From assembly GCA_018335875.1 (NCBI GenBank), contig JAGXRN010000007.1:1-64000 (forward strand): a DNA stretch of 64,000 nt. Reading direction: 5' to 3'. Below the pieces are notes generated by a model. It made no database searches. It saw nothing but the letters and a program-made list of their open reading frames with translations, and was not told the DNA's origin. The translations under genes were made by a program, and so were the position numbers. This document shows, one piece after another, positions 8,914-17,561 of the stretch (position 1 is its first letter; every line of letters begins with the position of its first letter). This DNA comes from Dethiobacter sp. (GTDB lineage: Bacteria > Bacillota > Dethiobacteria > Dethiobacterales > Dethiobacteraceae).

Positions 8914-8947
8914 GAATTTAAAAAATTCTAGCAATTGTTTTAATTGC
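8914..8947. promoter_or_regulatory. two adjacent palindromes before the ABC importer operon (candidate operator)
   Basis: GAATTT-AAA-AAATTC lies at 8914-8928 and GCAATT-GTTTT-AATTGC at 8931-8947, two perfect inverted repeats two bases apart. They sit in the 201-base gap between the carboxylase operon and the solute-binding protein gene. No -24/-12 element and no convincing -35/-10 pair was found in this gap, so the promoter is unassigned. AT-rich palindromes can arise by chance. Confidence 0.4.
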
Positions 8948-9054
8948 ATCAAATACGCGGTGACTTAACGACAGGGAGGTGGCAATAGAGGATAATTAAG
9001 AAACGGGATCGGAACGGGGGTTGTTTTAAAAAATAAGTGACAGGAGGGGAAGTT

Positions 9055-10377
9055 ATGAAAAAACAAAATCGCGGAAGCAATCTTAGCAGCTATAAATTGC
9101 TGATTTTAGCATTTACCCTACTAATAGTGTTTACTTCTATTACCGGTTGCGCTAAAAAGGAGGCGCCGGTTGCCAAGACTCCGACGATTAAGGTGGCAGT
9201 TGCCGGCCCCATGGCGTTTGTTCATGGCGACCACAAATGGAAAGGCGCCGTACTGGCGGCGGAAGAAATTAATGCCGCGGGCGGTGTCAGGGTTGGTGAT
9301 GAAAAGCGCCTGATTGAACTTGTTAAGGTGGATACCAACGAATTACTGAGCGTCCCTGATGCGGCGAGCGCCATAGAACGGGCGATCACTGTGGATAAAG
9401 TGGATGTTATTGTGGGCGGGTTCAGGTCCGAGGCCGTGCTCGCCATGCAGGATGTGGCCATGGACCATAAAATCCTTCACCTGGGCGTGGGCGCAATCAC
9501 CCACGACCTTACCGACAAGGTGGTTTCTAATTATGACCGCTACAAGTATTACTTCAGGACTGTGCCTTTTAAGGCCGGCGATGTTATTACCACATCGTTC
9601 CTGCTGCTGCAGGAAGCCGCCGCCGTAGTCAGGGAAGAATTGGGAATTCCTGTACCAAAGGTTGCTATCCTTGTAGAAAAAGTTCTTGGCTTTGACCCTG
9701 TGGCGGCCGCCGCCCCGCAGGCTATTCCCACCATGGGCATGGAGGTGGTAGGTACTGTGTGGAGGCCCTCGCAGACCGCCACTGACGTAACCGCCGAGCT
9801 CACTGCAATTCGTGAGTCCGGCGCCCATATCATCTACTCTATTCTGTCAGGGCCCGTGGGTATTGTTTATGCCAGGCAGTGGGAAGAAATGCAGATACCT
9901 GCCGTTTCCATCGGTATTAACGTGGAGGCGCAAGCCGGCGGTTTTTGGCAGTCTACCGGCGGCAAAGGCAATTATGAGACTACACTGTCGTTTTTGTCCA
10001 GAGTTGCTGTTACAGAAAAAACCATACCTTTTTATGATAAATTCCTTGCAACATATAAAGAGGCCCCGCTCTACCTTGCAGGCTCGTATGACACGATTTA
10101 CATGCTGGCTGAAGCGATAGAAAGGGCGGGTTCTCTGGATTCGGACGCGCTGGTGGTTGAAATGGAGAAAACAGATTATATCGGAACAAGCGGACGGTTT
10201 GTCTTTGATGAAAGGCATGACCCCAAGTGGGGGCCCCAGTTCCAGGCAGGTTTGGGAGTCCAGTGGATTGACGGTAAGCAGGTGGTATTCTGGCCCTTTG
10301 GCTGGCAGGGAGTGAAGCATGAAGGAGCTGTGCGCTATACAATCCCGCCGTGGGTTGTAAAGCACTGGAAACAATAA
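9055..10377 (+). CDS. Liv-type ABC importer solute-binding lipoprotein
   Basis: 440-residue periplasmic-binding protein of the branched-chain amino acid (LivK/AmiC) fold. It starts KKQNRGSN followed by a hydrophobic segment and a lipobox ending in TGC, so the cysteine would be lipidated and the protein anchored outside the membrane. The start is the ATG at 9055, with AGGAGGGG eight bases before it. It opens an operon with two permeases, an acyl-CoA ligase, two ATPases and a MaoC protein. Liv-family binding proteins also take aromatic and branched acids; the ligase in the operon favours a carboxylic acid over an amino acid. Confidence 0.9.
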   Translation: MKKQNRGSNLSSYKLLILAFTLLIVFTSITGCAKKEAPVAKTPTIKVAVAGPMAFVHGDHKWKGAVLAAEEINAAGGVRVGDEKRLIELVKVDTNELLSVPDAASAIERAITVDKVDVIVGGFRSEAVLAMQDVAMDHKILHLGVGAITHDLTDKVVSNYDRYKYYFRTVPFKAGDVITTSFLLLQEAAAVVREELGIPVPKVAILVEKVLGFDPVAAAAPQAIPTMGMEVVGTVWRPSQTATDVTAELTAIRESGAHIIYSILSGPVGIVYARQWEEMQIPAVSIGINVEAQAGGFWQSTGGKGNYETTLSFLSRVAVTEKTIPFYDKFLATYKEAPLYLAGSYDTIYMLAEAIERAGSLDSDALVVEMEKTDYIGTSGRFVFDERHDPKWGPQFQAGLGVQWIDGKQVVFWPFGWQGVKHEGAVRYTIPPWVVKHWKQ

Positions 10378-10484
10378 TTTCTGCAGGGCGGATAAATTTT
10401 AATGCAGGTGTACCAAAAACATTTATCCGCCCTTTTCCACTTTATCGGCATGATTCGACAAAGCGAAAGGGTGTTGTTTGCCTT

Positions 10485-11354
10485 ATGTGGCAGCAAATTC
10501 TGATTCTTGGCCTTATCAGCGGTGGAAAATATGCGCTGTTAGCTCTTGGTTTTTCTCTTATTTATGGTGTAGCCAGGATAATGAACCTGAGCCACACCGC
10601 GTATTACATGATGTCTGCTTATCTCATTTTGTACCTGAACCAGGTTTTACATGTCCCTTTACTGCTCAGCATGCTAATTGCCATCGTGGCTGTGGTGGTC
10701 ATCGGCCTTGCCTGTTATAAGTTTGTGATCGCGCCTGTGAGGGAACGGTTTACCACTGTCCTCATTGTGACGCTGGTACTGGCTATTGCCGCGCAAGAGG
10801 TTGTTTTGCTTACTTTTGGCGGCTACTACCGCACGCTGCCCAAACTCATCCCCGGCAATACTTATTTGTTTGGCATACAGCTGACAAAACAGCACTTGCT
10901 TACGCTGTTAATTGTAGTAGCTGTCCTGATAGCCTTTTGGCTGTTATTGTTTAAGACTAAGCTTGGCGTCGCCATTCGAGCCATGGCTCAGGACCGTGAA
11001 GCAGCAAACCTGATGGGTATACCTGAGAGCCGTATTGCCACCATTACCGTGGCTATCTCGGTGGCACTGGCCGCGTTGGGAGGCGCTGTGGTAGCTCCTT
11101 TGTATATTTTGGACCCGGTGATGTGGGTGCACCCCCTGGTTGTAGTGATGGCTGCTGTTATCCTCGGGGGGCTGGGAAGCATTAAGGGCAGTATAATAGG
11201 TGCTTTTGTGCTTGCCTTTACCGAAGTTCTGCTGGTGTTAAACATGCCGCAGCTGTCCTATTTGAAAGGCGCCATCTCCATGCTGGTAATGCTGGTAATA
11301 CTGATGATTCGCCCTGAAGGGCTTTTTGGTATATTTATGGAGGGCGAAAGGTAG
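10485..11354 (+). CDS. Liv-type ABC importer permease (LivH family)
   Basis: Membrane permease of 289 residues with about eight hydrophobic segments and the family motif IMNLSHTAYYMM near the N-terminus and ILGGLGSIKGSIIGA near the C-terminus. The frame is open from further upstream, but the ATG at 10485 (MWQQILILGLISGG) gives the normal LivH start. It pairs with the LivM-type permease that begins eight bases downstream. Confidence 0.9.
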   Translation: MWQQILILGLISGGKYALLALGFSLIYGVARIMNLSHTAYYMMSAYLILYLNQVLHVPLLLSMLIAIVAVVVIGLACYKFVIAPVRERFTTVLIVTLVLAIAAQEVVLLTFGGYYRTLPKLIPGNTYLFGIQLTKQHLLTLLIVVAVLIAFWLLLFKTKLGVAIRAMAQDREAANLMGIPESRIATITVAISVALAALGGAVVAPLYILDPVMWVHPLVVVMAAVILGGLGSIKGSIIGAFVLAFTEVLLVLNMPQLSYLKGAISMLVMLVILMIRPEGLFGIFMEGER

Positions 11355-11362
11355 GTGTGACT

Positions 11363-12433
11363 ATGATAAAATACCTGGCAAGAAAAATATTTAAAGATTT
11401 TCAGGGTGAGATATTAGCCCTTCCCACCCGTTCCATTCTGTTTGCCGCGGGATGTATGCTTTTCCTTCTGCCACTTTTCACCAGGGACCTCTACCTTTTG
11501 CGGATTTTATCATTGGCTGCTTTCTTCGCCATCTTTGCCGCCAGTTGGGATCTGTTAGCCGGGATCTGCGGGCAGTTTAATCTAGGCCATTCCTTGTTTT
11601 TTGGTGTAGCTGCCTACAGCTCGGCCCTGCTTAATCTGCGGCTCGGACTGCCAACTGTGCTCACAATACCGGCCGGTGCACTGGTGGCAGTGGCGGCAGG
11701 ACTGGTGCTTGGCCTGCCGGGGCTCAGGCTGAAGGGCCCCTATTTCAGCCTTGCCAGCCTGGCGTTTCCAACAATTATGCTGGGGGTAGTTATAACCTTT
11801 TCCAACATGACCGGAGGGGAACTGGGGATTTCCGGCATCAGCCGCCTGAGCAGCACCAGGCTGATTGAATTCTATGTAAGCCAGACGGTTATGGTGATTG
11901 CGGTGCTGATAATGTGGAAGATTGCCACTTCAAAGACAGGGCTTATATTTCACGCCATCCGGGAGGATGAAATCGCCGTCAGGGCCTCCGGCATCAATAC
12001 TTCTTTTTATAAAATGCTGGCCTTTAGCCTCAGCGGCTTCTTTGCCGGTATCGCCGGAGGAATGTACGCCCATTTCATGCGTGTGGCGGGCCCTTCCACC
12101 TTGGATTTGGTACTTTCTCTGCAGATTATCGTGTGGGCGATTTTCGGTGGTATAGCCACAATTTACGGCCCTGTTGTGGGCGTCTTTATACTTTTCCCGT
12201 TAATTGAATTCCTGCGGATAGTGCCGCAAATCCGCACACTGGCCTTTGCTTTGATTGTGATAATAGTTTTGCGTATAATGCCTGAAGGAGTAACAACCTG
12301 GGTTCAGGACCTGCTGGAAAAGGAATGTCCAAGATGCAAAGAACGCAACGCCTTTATACTGTCGTCCTGCAGGATATGCGGCGTGGAGATTGGACGCGGC
12401 TTCAAGATTAAGTTTCTGAAAAGAGGTGCTTGA
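11363..12433 (+). CDS. Liv-type ABC importer permease (LivM family) with C-terminal zinc-ribbon-like tail
   Basis: Second permease, 356 residues, with the LivM motifs CGQFNLGHSLFFGVAAY and a C-terminal IFGGIATIYGPVVG. After the last membrane segment it carries a cytoplasmic tail of about 45 residues with two C-P-R-C / C-R-I-C knuckles spaced like a small zinc ribbon; LivM proteins usually end at the membrane. The start is ATG 11363, with GTG 11357 as an alternative. The gene overlaps the reading window of the acyl-CoA ligase start. The tail's role is unknown; contact with the following ligase or the ATPases is a guess. Confidence 0.9.
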   Translation: MIKYLARKIFKDFQGEILALPTRSILFAAGCMLFLLPLFTRDLYLLRILSLAAFFAIFAASWDLLAGICGQFNLGHSLFFGVAAYSSALLNLRLGLPTVLTIPAGALVAVAAGLVLGLPGLRLKGPYFSLASLAFPTIMLGVVITFSNMTGGELGISGISRLSSTRLIEFYVSQTVMVIAVLIMWKIATSKTGLIFHAIREDEIAVRASGINTSFYKMLAFSLSGFFAGIAGGMYAHFMRVAGPSTLDLVLSLQIIVWAIFGGIATIYGPVVGVFILFPLIEFLRIVPQIRTLAFALIVIIVLRIMPEGVTTWVQDLLEKECPRCKERNAFILSSCRICGVEIGRGFKIKFLKRGA

Positions 12434-12434
12434 T

Positions 12435-14132
12435 ATGGAATGGTACGCAAATAAGCCATGGCTGGCCAACTATAGTGCTGAAATGAAGGCGACAGTTGAT
12501 ATCCCGGAAATGCATATCCCGGAAGTATTTAGCGGAATGTGCGATAAGTACGGGAAAAAGGCGGCTGTAATTTTTTATGGCAGGCAGCTTACATACCGGG
12601 AGCTGTACAACCAGGTTGTGAGCCTGGCGTCGTCGTTAAGCCAGGCGGGTATTGGCAAGGGGGATGTTGTTGCCCTCTATTTACTAAACAGTCCTCAATA
12701 CATTATCAGCTATATGGCTGTTTTAATGACCGGAGCAACAGTTACTCCAGTCAGCCCCGTTTTCACAAGTCATGAACTTAAATACCAACTGACGGACAGC
12801 GAAGCCAAAGCCATTGTCTGCCAGGACATTCTCTATGACAATTTTGAAAAAACAGGGATAAGTCTGAACCCGGTTATTATTACGGGCATTGAAGAGTACC
12901 TGCCGCCTCTGCGCAGAATTATGGGCAAGACTCTGCTAAAAAACTTTTCCCGGGATATGGACCTGCCGACGCCCGTTATTCCCAGTGAGCCCTGGATTCA
13001 CCAGCTTCAGGATCTGGTGAACAAGAAATCTTTGCCTCCCAGTGTTGAAATCAGCCCTGATGAAGACCTGGCCTCCATTACATATTCAGGCGGCACAACC
13101 GGTGCTCCCAAAGGCGTGATGCTCAGCCACCGCCAGTTAATCGCCGGTTGCATGCAATTTCTGGCCTTCATCCCCTCTCTGGAGATGGGAAAAGAAGTTT
13201 TTCCTGCTTACCTGCCTTTATACCACGCTTACGGGCAGATGGTTGTGATGCTGGGTGGCATAACAACCGGCGCTACCATGGTAATTTTTACCACGCCTGA
13301 CATAGACAGTATTCTGGATTCAATTGAACGCTACGGTGTCACCATCTTTTTCGGTGTGCCCACTTTTTATGAATACCTGAAGGAATATGACAAAACAAGC
13401 CGTGTAAATTGGCGCAAAATGAAACTGCTTGTGTGCGGGGCGGATACACTGCATGAACGTACAGCCAAAGAGTGGGAGCGCCGTACCGGCTCCAGAATCA
13501 CCGAGGGCTACGGCCAGACGGAGAGCGGCGGCGTCTCCATGGCCAATCCTGTCCACAAGCCAAAGCAGGGTAGTATCGGTATTCCTATCACAAATATTAC
13601 AGCGGCAATTTTGCACCCTGACGAAAATGAATTTTTACCTCCCGGCGAAGTTGGCGAAATTTCCATCAACGGTGTCAACGTAGCAACGGGCTATTGGCGG
13701 AAACCTGAAGCCAGCGCCGAAGTGTTCACGGAGTTTGGCGGGCAGAAATGGATGAGGACCGGAGACATGGGATATATGGATGAAGAGGGGTATTTCTATT
13801 TTGTTGACCGCAAAAGAGATTTAATCAAGTACAAAGGATATTCGGTTTTTGCCAGAGATGTTGAAGAAGTCCTCTATTCCCATCCCCACATCAGAGCGGC
13901 AGGGGTTGTCGGTATTCCCGATCCGCGGGTAGGCCAGCTTGTGAAGGCATATGTGGTCCTGCAGCCCGAAGCGCGCGGTAAAATCAGTGAAGAAGAAATT
14001 ATCCAGTTCTGCCAGGAGCGCCTGTCGCACTATAAAGTGCCAAGGATTGTGGAGTTTCAGGGAGAACTGCCCAAAACCGACGTTGGTAAGGTTTCACGGC
14101 GTGAACTGCGGGAGCAGGAGGAGGCAATATAA
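12435..14132 (+). CDS. acyl-CoA ligase (AMP-forming) inside the ABC importer operon
   Basis: ANL-superfamily ligase of about 565 residues. The P-loop ITYSGGTTGAPKGVMLSH, the EGYGQTES motif, the TGDMGYMDEEGYFYFVDRKRDLIKYKGY hinge region and the C-terminal lysine in TDVGKVSRREL are all present, so it should be active. It converts a free acid to its CoA thioester with ATP. It lies between the permease and ATPase genes, ATG two bases after the LivM stop, with GAGGTG just upstream. The placement suggests it activates the imported acid. The substrate cannot be read from the sequence. Confidence 0.92.
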   Translation: MEWYANKPWLANYSAEMKATVDIPEMHIPEVFSGMCDKYGKKAAVIFYGRQLTYRELYNQVVSLASSLSQAGIGKGDVVALYLLNSPQYIISYMAVLMTGATVTPVSPVFTSHELKYQLTDSEAKAIVCQDILYDNFEKTGISLNPVIITGIEEYLPPLRRIMGKTLLKNFSRDMDLPTPVIPSEPWIHQLQDLVNKKSLPPSVEISPDEDLASITYSGGTTGAPKGVMLSHRQLIAGCMQFLAFIPSLEMGKEVFPAYLPLYHAYGQMVVMLGGITTGATMVIFTTPDIDSILDSIERYGVTIFFGVPTFYEYLKEYDKTSRVNWRKMKLLVCGADTLHERTAKEWERRTGSRITEGYGQTESGGVSMANPVHKPKQGSIGIPITNITAAILHPDENEFLPPGEVGEISINGVNVATGYWRKPEASAEVFTEFGGQKWMRTGDMGYMDEEGYFYFVDRKRDLIKYKGYSVFARDVEEVLYSHPHIRAAGVVGIPDPRVGQLVKAYVVLQPEARGKISEEEIIQFCQERLSHYKVPRIVEFQGELPKTDVGKVSRRELREQEEAI

Positions 14133-14135
14133 AAA

Positions 14136-14903
14136 ATGAGCAGTGACTTCCTTGTGGTTGAGAACTTAAGCAAGCGCTTCGGTGGCTTACAGGCTGTAGA
14201 CAATGTGTGTTTTCGGACGGGCAGGCACGAAATGGTGGGCCTGATCGGTCCAAACGGAGCCGGTAAAACGACGCTTGTCCGCCTTATCATGGGCATCCTT
14301 AAAGCTGATTCCGGAAAAATCACCCTCAGGGGGCAAAACCTGCTTGGCAAAAAGACATGGAAAATCGTTGAATACGGTGTTACCAGCACTTTTCAGAATG
14401 TGCGCCCGTTTGCGCATCTGCCCATTATTGCCAACGTCATGGTTCCCTGCCTTGGCCCCCGGGCTTCAAAGAGGGGAGAGTGGGTCAAAAAGATTGAGGC
14501 AAGAGCTATGGATGCCCTGGAATTCGCGGGCATTGCCGACCTGGCCAGGGAACCCGCCTCCCGCCTGTCAGAGGGCGACCTTAAAAGGTTGGAAGTTGCC
14601 AGGGCCATAGCCTGTGACCCTGAACTGCTTATTCTTGATGAGCCATTTGGCGGGCTTAACCCTGCAGAGACCGGCTTAATGGCCAAATCACTGCAAAGAT
14701 TGCACAAAGGCGGACGTTTTGGCCGTTTGCACAGCGAAGGGCCTGCGATGATAATCATAGAACATAAACTGTCCGAGCTCATGAGAATTGTGGACCGTGT
14801 AATTGTCCTGAATTTCGGTCAGGTAATTGCGACCGGCACACCCGAAGAGATAGTCAATAATCCTCAGGTGATCGAGGCCTACATCGGTAAAGAGGTGGTA
14901 TAA
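14136..14903 (+). CDS. Liv-type ABC importer ATPase (LivG family)
   Basis: ABC ATPase of 255 residues with Walker A GPNGAGKTT, a signature that reads LSEGDLKRLEVARA instead of LSGGQ, and Walker B LLILDEPFGGLNP. The S-E-G-D variant in the signature is a slight departure from LivG, which normally has S-Y-G-Q. It starts at ATG 14136, behind AGGAGG inside the end of the ligase gene, and its stop overlaps the next ATPase start. Confidence 0.92.
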   Translation: MSSDFLVVENLSKRFGGLQAVDNVCFRTGRHEMVGLIGPNGAGKTTLVRLIMGILKADSGKITLRGQNLLGKKTWKIVEYGVTSTFQNVRPFAHLPIIANVMVPCLGPRASKRGEWVKKIEARAMDALEFAGIADLAREPASRLSEGDLKRLEVARAIACDPELLILDEPFGGLNPAETGLMAKSLQRLHKGGRFGRLHSEGPAMIIIEHKLSELMRIVDRVIVLNFGQVIATGTPEEIVNNPQVIEAYIGKEVV

Positions 14904-15649
14904 TGCTGCTGGAGGTTGAAAATCTTTCTGTAAGTTATGATACGGCTACCATTATAAATGACGTGAGTATTAAAGTCAGTGAAAAAGAATTTGTCGGGCT
15001 GGTCGGCCCAAACGGAGCAGGCAAGACAACACTTTTACGCGCTATAACCGGACTTGTCAAGTGGGAGAAGGACAACAAGCAGGGGCAGCGTCAGGGCAGA
15101 ATAAAATTCGAAGGCACAGTTAAGTTTTCAGGAGAGGAGCTAAGCCGGATGCCGGCCCACGAGATTGTGAAAAGGGGGTTAATTCACTGTCCCGAGCGAA
15201 GAAGGCTTTTCAGTGAGATGACTGTCTATGACAACTTGCTTGCCGGCGCTTATTTGGCGGATAAAAAGAAGTTTAACCGGCTGCTGCAGGAAATATATCA
15301 CCTGTTTCCGGTGCTCAAGACACGGGCAAAGCAGATAGCCGGCACTCTTTCCGGCGGAGAGCAGCAAATGCTGGCTATCGGCAGATCACTGATGTTAGAG
15401 CCCAAACTGTTGTGTATTGATGAGCCATCCATCGGCCTTGCACCCATAACCAAACGCAACCTGTTTGAGCGCATTGCCGGCATAGCAGCTTCCGGCATAG
15501 CAGTTTTACTGGTTGAACAGGATGTGGTAACAACCTTTTCCATGTCTGCCCGCAATTATATTCTCTCTCACGGACGCCTCGTAAGCGAAGGCAGCAGCCA
15601 GGAGTTATTGAAAGATGAGGGAATACGCAAATCCTATCTTGGACTTTGA
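14903..15649 (+). CDS. Liv-type ABC importer ATPase (LivF family)
   Basis: ABC ATPase of 248 residues, with Walker A GPNGAGKTT, signature LSGGEQQMLAIGRSL and Walker B LLCIDEPSIGLAP, the last being typical of LivF. An insertion of about ten polar residues (KDNKQGQRQG) sits after the first strand region. Its ATG overlaps the LivG stop by one base, so the two are translated together. It ends 14 bases before the MaoC gene. Confidence 0.92.
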   Translation: MLLEVENLSVSYDTATIINDVSIKVSEKEFVGLVGPNGAGKTTLLRAITGLVKWEKDNKQGQRQGRIKFEGTVKFSGEELSRMPAHEIVKRGLIHCPERRRLFSEMTVYDNLLAGAYLADKKKFNRLLQEIYHLFPVLKTRAKQIAGTLSGGEQQMLAIGRSLMLEPKLLCIDEPSIGLAPITKRNLFERIAGIAASGIAVLLVEQDVVTTFSMSARNYILSHGRLVSEGSSQELLKDEGIRKSYLGL

Positions 15650-15663
15650 AAGGAGAGAGCATT

Positions 15664-16113
15664 ATGCTTGCCAATATTAATTATTTTGAGGATTTTTCAC
15701 CCGGCATGACGTTTACATCACATGGGAGGACTGTGACGGAGGCTGATATCGTTAATTTTGCCGGTATTACCGGTGACTGGTACCCGCTTCATACAGACGA
15801 AGAATATGCTTCTAAAACGCCTCCTTTTTACCGCCGCATCGCCCATGGCATGCTTGTTTTATCCATAGCTTCCGGTTCAATATTTATTCCGCTGCGCCTG
15901 CTTATCGCTTTTTATGGCATAGATAAACTCCGTTTTGTAAACCCCGCTTTTATCGGAGATACAATACGGACTGCACTCACAGTGCAGGAAATCGAAAAAA
16001 AGGATTTTGGCGGACTGGTGACTTTCGAGAAGAATGTCTTAAATCAGAGAAATGAATTAGTCGTTAAGGCTATTATCAAAGTTCTTTTCAGAAGCAAAGA
16101 AGATGATAACTAA
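15664..16113 (+). CDS. MaoC-like hotdog-fold dehydratase
   Basis: 149-residue MaoC-family protein. The catalytic motif appears as NFAGITGDWYPLHTDEEYA (Asp and His of the hydratase 2 active site) followed by AHGMLVLSIASG. The frame extends upstream, but ATG 15664 follows AAAGGAGAG and is the clear start. It probably hydrates a 2-enoyl-CoA made from the imported acid, or acts on a branched 3-hydroxyacyl-CoA. It closes the importer operon; a hairpin follows. Confidence 0.88.
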   Translation: MLANINYFEDFSPGMTFTSHGRTVTEADIVNFAGITGDWYPLHTDEEYASKTPPFYRRIAHGMLVLSIASGSIFIPLRLLIAFYGIDKLRFVNPAFIGDTIRTALTVQEIEKKDFGGLVTFEKNVLNQRNELVVKAIIKVLFRSKEDDN

Positions 16114-16154
16114 AGTGGATGGTAGAGTGTAACAAATTAAGCACTGAGGGATTG

Positions 16155-16178
16155 AGCCGGGCAGCAGCCCGGCTTTAC
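16155..16178 (+). terminator. hairpin after the MaoC gene
   Basis: GCCGGGC-AGCA-GCCCGGC (16156-16173) is a perfect seven-pair GC stem followed by only TTTA. The weak U-tract makes termination partial at best. It lies between the importer operon and the aminotransferase gene. Confidence 0.6.
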
Positions 16179-16309
16179 CCTTTCCTGTGAGTGTATAGCG
16201 GTTCATAATAAGAAAAGAATTTATGCGTTTTGTGTGATTAAAGAGGACTATTAATTTAACTTGTAGAAAAATAGAAGAAGCATTACAGAAAACCAGGGAG
16301 GCGTTTGGT

Positions 16310-17485
16310 ATGATAATTGAAAGCAGAAACCCGGTGCAAAGAGTTTTAATGGGACCGGGGCCAAGTACTGTAGACCCAAGGATACTGAGGGCGATGTCGG
16401 AGCCCACGCTTGGGCATCTTGACCCCCAGTTCTTAAAAATCATGAACGAGTGCATGGATATGCTGAGGTATATATTCAACACAGAAAACAGGCTTACTAT
16501 TCCCATGTCCGGAACAGGAAGCAGCGGCATGGAAACCACTTTCGTCAATATTCTGGAACCTGGAGACAAGGTGGTAATAGGTGTTAACGGCGTTTTTGGC
16601 ATGAGAATGGCTGACATGGCCGGCAGGTGCGGGGCGCAAGTAATTCAGGTTGAAGCTCCCTGGGGTAAACCGATCGACCCTGCTGATGTGGATAATGCTT
16701 TAGCAAAAAACAGCGGGGTAAAGTTTTTTGCTGTTGTCCATGCAGAAACATCGACAGGAGTTCTGCAGCCACTTAAAGAATTGGCGGACATCTGCAAAAA
16801 ATATGATGTGATATTTTTAGCCGATACTGTTACTTCCCTGGGAGGGGTGCCTGTAGATATTGATGACAATGGTGTTGACGTATCCTTTAGCGGCACACAG
16901 AAATGTTTAGGCTGCCCTCCCGGACTTGCACCGGTTACATTTAATGAAAAAGCCAGTAAAGCTGTTAAAAGCCGTAAAACCAAGGTGCAAAGCTGGTATT
17001 TGGACTTGTCTATGATTGAGCAGTACTGGGGTAATGAGCGTGTTTACCATCATACGGCGCCGATAAATATGATTTATGCGCTTCATGAATCGTTAAGAAT
17101 TATAGTGGAAGAAGGCAGGGAAAGCAGATTTAAAAGACATAAGAAGAATCACAAGGCTTTGGGGGATGGTTTAGAAGCTATGGGTTTGAGCCTCATAGTT
17201 GACAGGGAGTACAGATTGCCGAGCCTGACAACGGTCTATGCTCCGGAAGGAATTAATGAAGCCGATGTCAGGAAACAGCTGCTGGAGAAATATAATATGG
17301 AAATCGGCGGAGGACTTGGTGTATTCAAAGGCAGGGCCTGGCGGATAGGGCTAATGGGGTATGCCAGCAACCAGGCCAATGTATTTCTTTGTTTAACCGC
17401 TCTGGGTAATATCCTGGAGAGCATGGATAGGAAAGTTGACAAAAAGGCGGCACTGGAAGCTGCAGCGGCTGTCTATTCCAGCTAA
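16310..17485 (+). CDS. class V aminotransferase (serine/alanine--glyoxylate type)
   Basis: 391-residue PLP enzyme of the alanine-glyoxylate/serine-pyruvate aminotransferase group. The family opening VLMGPGPSTVDPRIL, the substrate loop MSGTGSSGMET and the Schiff-base lysine in SGTQKCLGCPPGL are intact. It uses glyoxylate or pyruvate as acceptor. It stands as a single gene behind a 196-base gap with GGGAGG before the ATG, and a bidirectional terminator follows. Its link to the acid pathways around it is not obvious; it could serve glycine or serine supply. Confidence 0.9.
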   Translation: MIIESRNPVQRVLMGPGPSTVDPRILRAMSEPTLGHLDPQFLKIMNECMDMLRYIFNTENRLTIPMSGTGSSGMETTFVNILEPGDKVVIGVNGVFGMRMADMAGRCGAQVIQVEAPWGKPIDPADVDNALAKNSGVKFFAVVHAETSTGVLQPLKELADICKKYDVIFLADTVTSLGGVPVDIDDNGVDVSFSGTQKCLGCPPGLAPVTFNEKASKAVKSRKTKVQSWYLDLSMIEQYWGNERVYHHTAPINMIYALHESLRIIVEEGRESRFKRHKKNHKALGDGLEAMGLSLIVDREYRLPSLTTVYAPEGINEADVRKQLLEKYNMEIGGGLGVFKGRAWRIGLMGYASNQANVFLCLTALGNILESMDRKVDKKAALEAAAAVYSS

Positions 17486-17511
17486 ATAAGAATAGAAAAC
17501 AGGATGCAAGA

Positions 17512-17548
17512 AAAATCGGCCACTTCAGTGTATGAAGTGGCCGATTTT
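17512..17548. terminator. bidirectional terminator between convergent genes
   Basis: A perfect 16-base stem (17512-17527 with 17533-17548, loop GTGTA) is flanked by A-run and T-run, so it can stop transcription from both the aminotransferase and the opposite acyl-CoA ligase. Confidence 0.9.
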
Positions 17549-17561
17549 CAGATTCTTTGTA

